Origin: [Zimmermannella] bifida NBRC 103089
GTDB taxonomy: Bacteria; Actinomycetota; Actinomycetes; Actinomycetales; Microbacteriaceae
Assembly (NCBI RefSeq): GCF_001570925.1
Contig: NZ_BCSP01000005.1
Coordinates: 1 to 64,000, forward strand
Reading direction: 5' to 3'
Length of the DNA stretch: 64,000 nucleotides
The position numbers and the translations under genes are program-made. The notes beneath the pieces were generated by a model. It worked only from the letters and a program-made list of their open reading frames with translations, had not been told where the DNA came from and searched no databases. The first letter of the stretch is position 1; every line of letters begins with the position of its first letter. Of the stretch, positions 1-8,724 are shown piece by piece.

Positions 1-235
1 CGAATTCTGCTTGTGCAGATTGCTGGGATTCGAGGATAGTGGCCTTCCTTCGCTATGTGTTGGCAACTCTGTTCGAGGAATCGTGCCACTTCAGCACCAA
101 GGGTATGAGGTTTGTGAAGTCATTCAATGGGGAACGGGTGCACTCAGAACGTATGATGTTCTCAAACGAATTTCACCGGGCACGTGTTTTCAAATGTCAC
201 AGAGTTGCCACTCAGACAATGGCTAGGGTTGGGTA
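1..235. other. Upstream region, no convincing gene
   Basis: This stretch precedes the PucR-type regulator. Two short overlapping open frames cross it, but neither has a recognisable domain or a ribosome-binding site, and both look like chance frames. It is less GC-rich than the housekeeping part of the window and probably carries the promoter of the regulator gene; I cannot place a clear -35/-10 pair. Confidence 0.4.
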
Positions 236-1798
236 ATGCCAGACTTGCAGCCCGCTTCGCTCACGCTTGAAGGACTACTTGCAACCCTCCGAGGGCACTT
301 ACTGAGCCCACAACATGTCCTAGAACTCACCGTTCGTGAGATCGTTCTCGAGCGCGTTGAACTGCTCGGAGGAGAACCTGGCGAAGCGCAAGAGGGCGTC
401 ATCTATCTCGCTCCGATCCTGCCTGGATCACCAACTCCAGTGGCCGCTGCCGGTTTGCCTACAGTCGTGGTAGTCAGCGAGAAGGATCTGTCACAGGCTG
501 AGGAAGATTTCCAAGATTCGATCGTCTTGGCAAAAGCTCCGTGGGTTAGCTGGAGCGAGCTCTTTCTCACGACAAGTCAACTGGTTGAGGTTGGTGCGTC
601 ACATCGAGCGGGTCAACCAGGTGCAGACTCGCTCATGGCATTAGCCGCTTCATTGGCTGAGATCTCGGGAAGCTCAATCACTATCGAAGACGCGCAAGGA
701 AAACTCCTAGCATATTCAGCCACATCGCACACGACTGATGACATTCGTCGGCAAACCATTCTCAGTCGCGGGGTGCCTGAATGGCGAATCATGGAGCTTG
801 AAGAAACTGGATTTCTTGCTCGTCTGAGAACAGCAGAGGACCTCGTGATTCGTCCGGCGACTGAATCTGCGCCAGCCCGTGTCGTGATGCCAGTTCGTGC
901 ACAGTCTCACTTGATCGGGTCGATTTGGGCTACGGAAGTGGCCGAATCTCGAATGACAGAGATACAACAAGTCTTTCGGGACGCATCACGAATCGCAGCA
1001 CAACTCATGATCCGTGATGCTTGGTCGGCAGATCTCGAGCATGGCCGGCAACAGCAAATCATCGCCGAACTCTTTACTGGGACTGAGGAAATCGGCTCGG
1101 CAATGCGAGCATTGCGGGTGCCCGGTGATGGATTGTTTTGTGCTGTCAAATGGCCACGTTTGGAACAAGAACACCGACAAGCAAAGGCCCGGTTTTCAGT
1201 ACGTGGACTGGCCGAAAATGCTTGGTTTCTTGCGGATGCATCAACGGAAGTGGCGTTGTTACAAGTTAAGAGTTCTGGAGGGCGCGAAGAACCCGAGGTT
1301 CAGGAGCTTCTGGATCAAACTGCGGTTGGGCTAGCGCGACTGCACCTTGACGGTCCCATCGCAGTAAGTCGCATGGGCGAGGCTAATGAGATCCGTACCT
1401 TGGTGCGGGAAGCTGCAGACATTTTTGCGGTGAGCAGTGTTTCGCGAGGAGGCAGACTCAACGATGTCGTTATGGCCTCGGACTATCGCTTTGGCTTGGC
1501 TCTGGCGAGGATGTTGCGAAGTGCTGACCGAGAGACATGGGGTGATATCACTCGGTTGATGCAGCCTCTTCGCGACAACGATGCAAAGAAACAAACCCAA
1601 CTTGTTGAGACGCTTCGCGCCTACTGTCAGCATGACGGCAAGTTGACGGACACCGCACGTGACCTAGACATCCACAGCAATAGTTTGCGGTACCGACTTG
1701 CCCGAATTGAAGAACTTATCGGCGGCTCACTTCATGACCGCAACACGTTAACTGCGTTAAACCTGGGGCTGCTGCTCCAAGAGCTGGAGCTTGTCTAA
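236..1798 (+). CDS. PucR-family transcriptional regulator
   Basis: This is a 520-residue DNA-binding regulator of the PucR/CdaR family. The C-terminal 60 residues form the PucR-type helix-turn-helix (around the segment HSNSLRYRLARIEELIG), preceded by a GGDEF-like CdaR region at about residues 270-400. The first 120 residues resemble the PucR N-terminal ligand domain. Family members sense a small metabolite and control an adjacent catabolic operon. It lies directly upstream of three co-directional genes (PLP enzyme, permease, D-aminoacylase), so it most likely regulates them; the inducer is unknown. Start chosen at the ATG after a weak purine-rich stretch. Base composition is lower in GC than in the core genes that follow. 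Confidence 0.85.
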   Translation: MPDLQPASLTLEGLLATLRGHLLSPQHVLELTVREIVLERVELLGGEPGEAQEGVIYLAPILPGSPTPVAAAGLPTVVVVSEKDLSQAEEDFQDSIVLAKAPWVSWSELFLTTSQLVEVGASHRAGQPGADSLMALAASLAEISGSSITIEDAQGKLLAYSATSHTTDDIRRQTILSRGVPEWRIMELEETGFLARLRTAEDLVIRPATESAPARVVMPVRAQSHLIGSIWATEVAESRMTEIQQVFRDASRIAAQLMIRDAWSADLEHGRQQQIIAELFTGTEEIGSAMRALRVPGDGLFCAVKWPRLEQEHRQAKARFSVRGLAENAWFLADASTEVALLQVKSSGGREEPEVQELLDQTAVGLARLHLDGPIAVSRMGEANEIRTLVREAADIFAVSSVSRGGRLNDVVMASDYRFGLALARMLRSADRETWGDITRLMQPLRDNDAKKQTQLVETLRAYCQHDGKLTDTARDLDIHSNSLRYRLARIEELIGGSLHDRNTLTALNLGLLLQELELV

Positions 1799-1974
1799 TT
1801 TTCCACCAATGAATCGTCGATACCTTGGGCAAACGTACGAAGCCGGTTCTTTAGTTGAGCCGTTCCCTAGGAAAGCACTGTTGAACTCGTTGAAGTTCTT
1901 GGAATTTGAGACGATGAGCGTGCATCGCGTCCGTAGGCTCTAACCAACTGCAACGACGCGAGGGAGCGAACGAC

Positions 1975-3267
1975 ATGGGCATGGCGCAACGACGGGCCAG
2001 CGCGATCAGTGAGATTGCGGCAATGGGGCTTATCGATGACGAGCAACCACTTGTGGGAATTGTCGACCTGGATACGATTCAAGAACGCGTGCAGGAGCTT
2101 AATCACGCCTTCTCGGGAACGAGCAAGACGCTACACACCATCGCCACCAAGTCGGCAACGCTGATCCCGCTACTCAAGGTGTTGCACGGTACCGGGCTCG
2201 GGTGTGAAGTTGCCAGTCCGGGCGAGCTTGCTATGGCCCAGGCTGCGGGATTTCAGCCACAACAGATGGTATTTGATTCGCCTGCAAAGACCATCGCAGA
2301 GTTGCGCAACGCCCTGCAACTCGGAATTGCCATCAACGTTGATAACTTTCAAGAGCTCGAACGTCTGGACGAACTGACAGCGGAATATTCACCAAAGGCT
2401 CGAATCGGGTTTCGTATTAACCCCCAGTCAGGTGCGGGGCGAATTGGGCCAATGAGTACTGCGACGTCAACGTCAAAGTTTGGTGTCGGCATTGAAGATG
2501 CGGGCATGTATTCCCAAATTGTGGAGGCGTACGTGCAGCGTCCCTGGCTCACCCAGTTGCACGTCCATAGCGGTTCACAAGGAATCTCCCTGGAGCAGAT
2601 GGCGCAGGGGATCAAGAAACTTGTTGAGCTGGCTGACGCAATCGATGAGGCATGCGGTCGTCCGCGCATCACCCATATCGATATCGGTGGCGGATTGCCC
2701 GTGAACTTCGATGGCGATGAAGTATCACCAAACTTCTATGAATACCGGACGGTGCTCGATCATGTTGTACCAGATCTGTTTGATGGCCGACGAACGATCG
2801 TGACGGAATTCGGTCGCGCAATTCTCGCTAAGAGTGGATGCTTGATCTCGCGAGTTGAATACACGAAGACCACCGGTGGTCGGCCGATTGCAATTTCGCA
2901 CGTGGGTGCTCAAATTGCTACCCGAACCGTTTTCATGCCAGAATCTTGGCCTCTGAGAGTGAGCGCTCATGACCCGACGGGCGCACTAAAGACCGACCAA
3001 GTCATCACCCAAGACATTGGCGGCCCATGCTGTTTTGCCGGTGACATGATCGCGCGTGAACGGTCGCTACCGCGACTAAAACAGGGTGACCTAATCGCGG
3101 TCCACGACACCGGCGCCTACTACTTTTCCAATCACTACAGCTATAACGCGTTACCTCGGCCCGCGGTGCTTATGCATTCACTTGCAGGTGATGCATTGCA
3201 GTGGAGGACCCTGAGAACCCCCGAAACCCTGGAGCAACTGCTTCATGCTGCTGGGGCAGCCCAGTAG
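1975..3267 (+). CDS. PLP-dependent decarboxylase/racemase of the LysA-ODC fold (fold type III)
   Basis: This 430-residue protein has the two-domain alanine racemase/ornithine decarboxylase fold. The PLP lysine is likely K59 in IATKSATL. The glycine loop that binds the cofactor phosphate is at GGGLPVNF, and HVHSGSQG corresponds to the conserved HxGS segment. In diaminopimelate decarboxylases the substrate loop reads CESGD; here the equivalent at residues 349-356 is GPCCFAGD, which lacks the glutamate, so lysine synthesis is unlikely. Next to a D-aminoacylase and a permease it may act on a D- or modified amino acid; that is inference. ATG 1975 follows GAGGGA; ATG 1981 is an alternative. Confidence 0.75.
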   Translation: MGMAQRRASAISEIAAMGLIDDEQPLVGIVDLDTIQERVQELNHAFSGTSKTLHTIATKSATLIPLLKVLHGTGLGCEVASPGELAMAQAAGFQPQQMVFDSPAKTIAELRNALQLGIAINVDNFQELERLDELTAEYSPKARIGFRINPQSGAGRIGPMSTATSTSKFGVGIEDAGMYSQIVEAYVQRPWLTQLHVHSGSQGISLEQMAQGIKKLVELADAIDEACGRPRITHIDIGGGLPVNFDGDEVSPNFYEYRTVLDHVVPDLFDGRRTIVTEFGRAILAKSGCLISRVEYTKTTGGRPIAISHVGAQIATRTVFMPESWPLRVSAHDPTGALKTDQVITQDIGGPCCFAGDMIARERSLPRLKQGDLIAVHDTGAYYFSNHYSYNALPRPAVLMHSLAGDALQWRTLRTPETLEQLLHAAGAAQ

Positions 3268-3290
3268 CGAAACTCGTTAAGGAGACGGCA

Positions 3291-4793
3291 ATGGTGCCGA
3301 AAAACGAAGCTTCACAGACCCCTCAATACGTAAGTGACACGACCCGGCCAAATGAGATTCTGCCGCAGGTCGACGAAGAAACTCAAAGCTCAAGCAACGC
3401 TTATGAACAGGAAGTAAGCAAAGGCCGTAAGCAGATCATCATAGGTCTTGCCATAACCGGAATCGTCTCGGCAATTGTTGGTGCGTTCGTTACCGACGGA
3501 CCAAGCCTCTGGGGATTGCTGCCGATCTTGCTGTATTCCGCGCTTGCTTTGCTCGGAATGGACATCGTGATCGCAACAGTAGTAGCGATCACGGCCGGAG
3601 CGATCCTTGGCAAGGTGGGCGTCACTGACATCACCACACTTCTGGGTGAGTCGCTCGGTGACCAAATTACGATGATCGGTTTGATCATCATGCTGGGGTC
3701 CGGAGTCGGGGAGGTGCTCAAAACGACTGGAGCCGCGGAACGAATCGTTTCTGGCGTCATGCGTGTATTCGGTTCGCGAGGCAAAGTGACGCTCATCCTC
3801 GGCATCATGATGGCTTGCCTCGTCTTGGTAGCGAGTCTCGGAACGTTGGTCGGTGCGATTGCTATTGCGGCACCAATTCTTATTCCAGTCGCTGGGCGTG
3901 CGGGCTACACTCGCTCTGCAACCGCCGCGATGATGTTTGTTGGTGGTTGTGCTGGGCTTGCGTTGGCGCCATTTGCCGGTTCGAATATCGCGATCATGGA
4001 AGCAGCCGAGGTTTCGTACCTCGAATACTTGCTCTATGGGGCCGGGCCAATTGCCATTATCTCCATCGTGGTGGGCGTCCCGGTCGTACTGTGGATGCAA
4101 AAATGGACTAAATTCAAGAATGATTTCTACAGCGAATCTGAACTTGGTTATGTGGAAACGAGTGAGTTTCGCAACGCTGGGCGCGCAACGACATTCTTCT
4201 TGCTCGCGCTCCTGATCTCGGTTGTTTATGCGACAATCGCTTCGGCGGGAACGGCATTCCCTCTGCTCGCACTACCTGCCTTGGCAGTAGTTACCGGAAT
4301 CGCTGGCGGCAAGCCGGTCCGAGAACTGCTGCAGGCCATTTACCGTGGCTGCTCGTCAATGGTGAGTATCTTCATTTTCTTCTGGATGCTTGGCGCGCTC
4401 TTCAAGATCATTGATTTGCTCGCGCCGTTTGACTACATCCTTGATACTTACGGAAAACAGCTGGAAAGCACGAGCCCGTTCGTGTTCACGATCATTATCG
4501 CGCTGCTCGGATGGGTCGGTGTGCCAGGCGCTACCGCGGCACAGGTGGTCTTGCTCGACAAAGTCTTCGGCAGTCTCGGATCAGCGATGGGAGTTTCAGC
4601 GGCATCCTGGACGGTCGTTCTGCTGTTTGCTTCGAAGGCTGACACATACGGGCCATTCCCGAACGGCAACATGATGGGTGTCATGGGGCTGGCACGATCA
4701 AAACAACTGAAGAACATGATGATTACCGGATGGCTGGTGCTCATTCCGGTAACGGTCACCTACTTCACGATGCTGTTCTTCCAAACGAGGTGA
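3291..4793 (+). CDS. Multi-pass permease, ion transporter (GntP/NhaC-like) superfamily
   Basis: About 500 residues with a hydrophilic N-terminus (roughly 45 residues) and 10-12 hydrophobic helices. The repeated glycine-rich stretches (for example GGCAGLALAPFAGSN) are typical of the IT superfamily that includes GntP, NhaC and C4-dicarboxylate carriers. I cannot assign the substrate from sequence. The start ATG 3291 has a strong site, AAGGAG, eight bases upstream; a longer frame begins inside the previous gene and is not favoured. It sits between the PLP enzyme and the N-acyl-D-amino-acid deacylase, with only 6 bases before the next start, so it is probably the uptake system for the substrate of that operon. 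Confidence 0.7.
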   Translation: MVPKNEASQTPQYVSDTTRPNEILPQVDEETQSSSNAYEQEVSKGRKQIIIGLAITGIVSAIVGAFVTDGPSLWGLLPILLYSALALLGMDIVIATVVAITAGAILGKVGVTDITTLLGESLGDQITMIGLIIMLGSGVGEVLKTTGAAERIVSGVMRVFGSRGKVTLILGIMMACLVLVASLGTLVGAIAIAAPILIPVAGRAGYTRSATAAMMFVGGCAGLALAPFAGSNIAIMEAAEVSYLEYLLYGAGPIAIISIVVGVPVVLWMQKWTKFKNDFYSESELGYVETSEFRNAGRATTFFLLALLISVVYATIASAGTAFPLLALPALAVVTGIAGGKPVRELLQAIYRGCSSMVSIFIFFWMLGALFKIIDLLAPFDYILDTYGKQLESTSPFVFTIIIALLGWVGVPGATAAQVVLLDKVFGSLGSAMGVSAASWTVVLLFASKADTYGPFPNGNMMGVMGLARSKQLKNMMITGWLVLIPVTVTYFTMLFFQTR

Positions 4794-4799
4794 TGAGAC

Positions 4800-6389
4800 A
4801 TGGCAACGACACTCATTGACAACGCGACAATTATTGATGGCACGGGAAGCTCGCGATTCCATGGCGCGATTGAAATTGATGGCAACCGTATCAAGAACGT
4901 TTGGCGCGGCCAGCCCGACGGTCGCAACGCTGCACAAGCTGATCAACGAATTGATGCGCAAGGGTATGTCTTGGCCCCTGGGTTTATCGACCTGCATTCA
5001 CACGCCGATTTCACCATTCACGGCGGCCCAGCGGCTGAAACACAACTTGTACAAGGCGTGACAACAGCCCTCGTAGGAAACTGTGGCTCTTCACCGTTCC
5101 CGATCGATTCGATCGCACAAATCAAGCGAGACAAGTCCCATTTCGACCCGGAGTTTATCGGAGACTGGGTCGATGCTGCCGGATACGTTCAAGCAACCGA
5201 TGAGGTTCATCCCGGAATCAACCTGGTGCTCCAACTCGGGTTGTCCTCGCTCAGGCATTTCGTGGTGGGCGACGAAGAACGCGCCGCAACAGATGCCGAG
5301 ATTCTAGAAATGCAGCAAGAAATTCGGCGCGCTGCAGAAGCTGGGGTGCGTGGATTCTCTAGCGGATTGATCTACGCACCCGGATCATTCGCTTCGAAAG
5401 AAGAAATGATCGCGTTGGTGTCGACTGCGGCGGAGTGCGGATTGCTCTATTCGACGCACATGCGCAACGAGTCCGGGAAACTGTTGGAAGCAGTCGCTGA
5501 AGCGATTGACACAGCAGAACGGGCGGGCGCTCGACTCGAAATCTCACACCTGAAGGCAATGGGGCCAGAGAATCACGGCAAGCCGCGTGATGCCCTGCAG
5601 CTGGTGGAAGAAGCTCGCGACCGCAACGTAGATGTCACCGTTGACGTCTACCCGTACACCGCGTCCAGCACGACGCTAACTTCGAGGTTGCCGAGTTTTG
5701 CACTTGACGGGGGCAAGGCCGGTTTATTGGCTCAACTTGCCGATGAAGAATCTCGAGCCGCAATTGCCAGCGGACTGCGTGCCCGATTCGGCCGGGATGT
5801 CGACCCCGATGGAGTGTTGATTGCGAGCCTGGCACCAGCAGCCGGCGACCGCGATTACATCTCGTCTATCGGACTTTCGCTGACACAAATTGGTGCGAAT
5901 GAAGGATGTAGCGCTGAAGAAGCTGCCATGCGTGTTCTGGAAGCCCACCAAGCAGGCGTTGCGATCGTGAATCACGCGATGGCCGATTCTGATGTCGAGT
6001 TCATCCTCAAACACCCATTGGTCGCTGTGGCGAGCGATGGGTGGAAGATGAAACGTCAGGGCGACGGGCGACCTCACCCGCGATCATTCGGAACATTCGT
6101 GCGCGTGCTCGGGCACTATAGTCGCGACCTGGGCATCATCAGCCTGGAAACGGCAGTCAAGAAGATGACACTGCAGCCAGCAGAGCGAATCGGACTGTCA
6201 GACCGCGGACAAATCCGCCCCGGCAATATCGCTGACCTTGTCTTGTTCGATCCGGAACGCGTTACTGACACCTCAACCTTCGACGACCCGTGGCAGTTGG
6301 CGGTTGGCATCGACCGTGTCTGGATCGCAGGTAAGGAAGCCGTCGTCGACGGAAAAATCACCGGTGAGCGCCATGGGCGGATTCTCTAG
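4800..6389 (+). CDS. N-acyl-D-amino-acid deacylase (D-aminoacylase)
   Basis: This 529-residue amidohydrolase-superfamily enzyme hydrolyses N-acyl-D-amino acids to a free D-amino acid and a carboxylate. The metal-site elements are visible: H66 and H68 in LHSHADF, C95 in VGNCGSS, later histidines in YSTHMRNE and LEISHLK, and the aspartate in VASDGWKM. The length and the C-terminal strand with a typical IADLVLFDPERV segment match the family. The start ATG 4800 overlaps the region just behind the permease stop, with GAGG upstream, indicating translational coupling. With the PucR regulator, PLP enzyme and permease it forms an apparent catabolic operon. Confidence 0.88.
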   Translation: MATTLIDNATIIDGTGSSRFHGAIEIDGNRIKNVWRGQPDGRNAAQADQRIDAQGYVLAPGFIDLHSHADFTIHGGPAAETQLVQGVTTALVGNCGSSPFPIDSIAQIKRDKSHFDPEFIGDWVDAAGYVQATDEVHPGINLVLQLGLSSLRHFVVGDEERAATDAEILEMQQEIRRAAEAGVRGFSSGLIYAPGSFASKEEMIALVSTAAECGLLYSTHMRNESGKLLEAVAEAIDTAERAGARLEISHLKAMGPENHGKPRDALQLVEEARDRNVDVTVDVYPYTASSTTLTSRLPSFALDGGKAGLLAQLADEESRAAIASGLRARFGRDVDPDGVLIASLAPAAGDRDYISSIGLSLTQIGANEGCSAEEAAMRVLEAHQAGVAIVNHAMADSDVEFILKHPLVAVASDGWKMKRQGDGRPHPRSFGTFVRVLGHYSRDLGIISLETAVKKMTLQPAERIGLSDRGQIRPGNIADLVLFDPERVTDTSTFDDPWQLAVGIDRVWIAGKEAVVDGKITGERHGRIL

Positions 6390-6394
6390 CAGCC

Positions 6395-6910
6395 CTAGTG
6401 CTCGCGGGGTTCGTCGTCTTCGTAGTTGCCGACGTCGGTTGAGCTCGAGGACATCATCACTGCCGGCACCATGGCCGTGATGCCCGGGCCAAATACCAAA
6501 CCGAACGCCACCGCGAGATTGCGGGGAACGACGTTTACCGCATCCAACGAGTGCGTCATCGCGTCGATCGTGGTCCACACGACATAAACCACGATCCACG
6601 CAACGGCGAAACAAACGAGCATCCACCCAAACGCGGGCACGGTGCGTTTTGACCAGCCGCGGGGGAGTTGCCGAGCCAATTGCCGGTCGCGGCAGCGGCG
6701 CACCACAACAATGCTCGACGCCACACCTGCGACCAGCCAAGTGACCACCGGTACGAACCCCGCAAGCAGAGGAATGAACAGTGCGCCTGAAGCATGCGGA
6801 TCGGTACCGAACAGTCGAGAGCAAGCGATTGCGGTTGCCGACACGACCGCCGCAATCAGCACAATCAACCAGGTCTTCGCCGGAACCGGGCGCAGCGTAC
6901 GTTCATTCAT
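6395..6910 (-). CDS. Predicted membrane protein, function unknown
   Basis: A 171-residue protein with about four hydrophobic helices (near residues 12-30, 43-68, 92-115 and 130-150) and an acidic, serine-rich C-terminus ending DDEPREH. I recognise no domain. It is convergent with the D-aminoacylase (5 bases between stops) and divergent from mazG, so it is transcribed on its own. The base composition matches the high-GC core to its right, so the border of the lower-GC catabolic cluster probably lies at its 3' end. Confidence 0.6.
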   Translation of the reverse strand: MNERTLRPVPAKTWLIVLIAAVVSATAIACSRLFGTDPHASGALFIPLLAGFVPVVTWLVAGVASSIVVVRRCRDRQLARQLPRGWSKRTVPAFGWMLVCFAVAWIVVYVVWTTIDAMTHSLDAVNVVPRNLAVAFGLVFGPGITAMVPAVMMSSSSTDVGNYEDDEPREH

Positions 6911-6932
6911 GGCTTCAGGCTAACCTCCATCC

Positions 6933-7583
6933 ATGCAGGAATCGCAGCAGTGGCAAGCCCTCACCCAAACCGTCGACGCACTATTCGGCGATACCGGATG
7001 CGCGTGGTGCGAAGAGCAGACCCACGAAACGCTGCTGCCGTACCTCATTGAAGAATCGGCTGAGCTGGTCGACGCGATTGAGACCGGCAGGACGGCAGAC
7101 CTACGCGAAGAGCTCGGAGACGTGCTGTTTCAGGTCTGTTTTCACGCGAAGCTCGCCGAACGCGCTGGCGAATTCACGCTCGATGACGTGCTGCAGGAGC
7201 TTCGCGACAAGATCGTGCGGCGAAACCCCCACGTCTTCGGGCCCAACCCGACTCGCGAAATTTCCGAGATTCTCGAGCTGTGGCACGCAGCCAAAGCCGA
7301 AGAGAAACAGCACCGAACCTCGGTGCTCGACGGCGTCGCGTTCGGCATGCCCGCACTCGCACTTGCCGACAAAGTCATCGGCAAGGGCGAGCAAGTCGGG
7401 GTGAGCGCGCCGAACGACGAAATTGTCGAAGCCGATGACGCCGAGACCGCCTATGGTGAGGCGCTGCTCAACTCGGTGAGCGCCGCGCGGGCCGCCGGCA
7501 TCGACCCTGAAGCGGCACTGCGCCGAGCAGTCCGCCGCCACGCCGAACGCATCCGCGAAGCCGAACAGGCTGCCGGCAACTAG
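6933..7583 (+). CDS. mazG: MazG nucleoside triphosphate pyrophosphohydrolase
   Basis: A 216-residue single-MazG-domain protein that hydrolyses (d)NTPs or damaged nucleotides to the monophosphate and pyrophosphate. The magnesium-binding signature EExxE...ExxD is complete: E40, E41, E44, E60 and D63, with the conserved EEQTHETLLPYLIEE lead-in. It has one MazG domain like other actinobacterial homologues, not the two of the E. coli protein. The C-terminal 60 residues are alanine- and glutamate-rich and helical. It is divergent from a membrane-protein gene with 22 bases between starts. Confidence 0.9.
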   Translation: MQESQQWQALTQTVDALFGDTGCAWCEEQTHETLLPYLIEESAELVDAIETGRTADLREELGDVLFQVCFHAKLAERAGEFTLDDVLQELRDKIVRRNPHVFGPNPTREISEILELWHAAKAEEKQHRTSVLDGVAFGMPALALADKVIGKGEQVGVSAPNDEIVEADDAETAYGEALLNSVSAARAAGIDPEAALRRAVRRHAERIREAEQAAGN

Positions 7584-7770
7584 TTGGTCGACTCCTGCAG
7601 CGACTTGGCGTACGCAACCACGTAAACCGCTCGGTCATCGAACCGGGAACGAGCTTGGCCACAGCGGCACGTCGCTGGGCCTGGGCTCCGTCGGTGGTCG
7701 TGTCGAATGCGCCCACGGTGATGCCCAACACGTGTTCGTCATGAGCGTGACCGGCTTCCATCGCAGTCAC
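7584..7770 (-). pseudogene. Possible frameshifted gene remnant on the minus strand
   Basis: On the minus strand an open frame beginning near 7770 can be joined by a one-base shift near 7640 to a second frame ending VYVVAYAKSLQESTN just before the mazG stop. The two parts have coding-like composition and one ends with a stop exactly at the mazG border. I do not recognise the family, and the reading is weak; the alternative is plain intergenic DNA. Confidence 0.25.
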
Positions 7771-7922
7771 GGCTGGGTGACGTAGTTAGTGCAAATACAT
7801 CTGGGCTCAGATTAATGAACGCGAATGACCTGCGGCCGTCGGTTTCATGAATTCCCGTTTGTTAGCGTGAATCTCGTTCCCCGCCGTGGCGCTCACGGCG
7901 ACGACCCAGAGGCAGGACCCAA

Positions 7923-8615
7923 ATGTCGACCGTTCTCGCACTGCACGCATCCACCATCGGTATTCCATTGCTCACGGGCGGCACGCTCGCACGACTTGCC
8001 GAGGCAGGCCAGCGAGTCGTGATCGTAACGCTGACCGGCGATCCGGCAGCCGAAATTGGCGAGCACCTGGGTGCAGCGCGAGTCGAGTCGCTCGGTTATG
8101 CCTTCTCACCGGGCGGGGCCTGCAACGTTCCCGAATCTGCTCTTGACGAGCTCGAAACACTATTGGCCGACGAAACGGACATTTCGCTCGTGCTCGGTTA
8201 CGACAAGGGCGGGTTCGACCTCGAGCCCACGCACGCACTTGCGCACCGAATCGCAACGGAATTTGCCGCATCCCGCGGTGCCGCCCTGGTGAACGCGGCG
8301 ATCCCGCGCGAAATGCTCAGCAAGGCGCACACCCTCGCGAAGATGCTCGGCCGCTCGACGCCGATTGACAACGAAGTACTCGACTCGTTGCCCACCAAAT
8401 CGACAGTCGACTACCGCATCAACCCGCTCACTCACGTGCCCAAGAAATGGGATGCGGTCGCGGAACTTTCGCGAGGTACCGACCGGCTCTCGCAGATTCT
8501 CGCGAAGGTCATGCAACTGCCACGCATCATGATCGCGCCGATGTTCAAGACCGAATACTTCGTGAACGCGCCCGAATCACCCGCGCCGGTACCGGAGTAC
8601 TTCACGGCGCTCTAG
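7923..8615 (+). CDS. PIG-L/LmbE-like protein lacking the zinc motif (predicted pseudoenzyme)
   Basis: A 230-residue protein that follows the N-terminal pattern of the PIG-L/LmbE deacetylase family: VLALHA, then GGTLARLAEAGQRVVIVTLTGD, then a segment GYDKGGFDLEPTHALAHR. In active members the first loop carries HPDDE and the later one HPDH, which hold the metal; here they read HASTIG and EPTH. The catalytic Asp and most metal ligands are therefore absent. The intact family member mca lies 13 kb downstream. The gene is uninterrupted, so a non-enzymatic or altered role is more likely than simple decay. It precedes hisS by about 110 bases. Confidence 0.6.
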   Translation: MSTVLALHASTIGIPLLTGGTLARLAEAGQRVVIVTLTGDPAAEIGEHLGAARVESLGYAFSPGGACNVPESALDELETLLADETDISLVLGYDKGGFDLEPTHALAHRIATEFAASRGAALVNAAIPREMLSKAHTLAKMLGRSTPIDNEVLDSLPTKSTVDYRINPLTHVPKKWDAVAELSRGTDRLSQILAKVMQLPRIMIAPMFKTEYFVNAPESPAPVPEYFTAL

Positions 8616-8724
8616 CAAACACGGCCAACATCACCGCGCTGCCTGCATGGTTCGAGGCGGGGCGGACGGCGCGAGGCTGCCTGGATGGTTCGAGGTGGCT
8701 GCGACAGCGGCCATAATGGAAGGC

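Noticed and set aside
11-236. Two short overlapping frames before the PucR regulator
   Set aside because: No domain, no ribosome-binding site, and both overlap each other in different frames.
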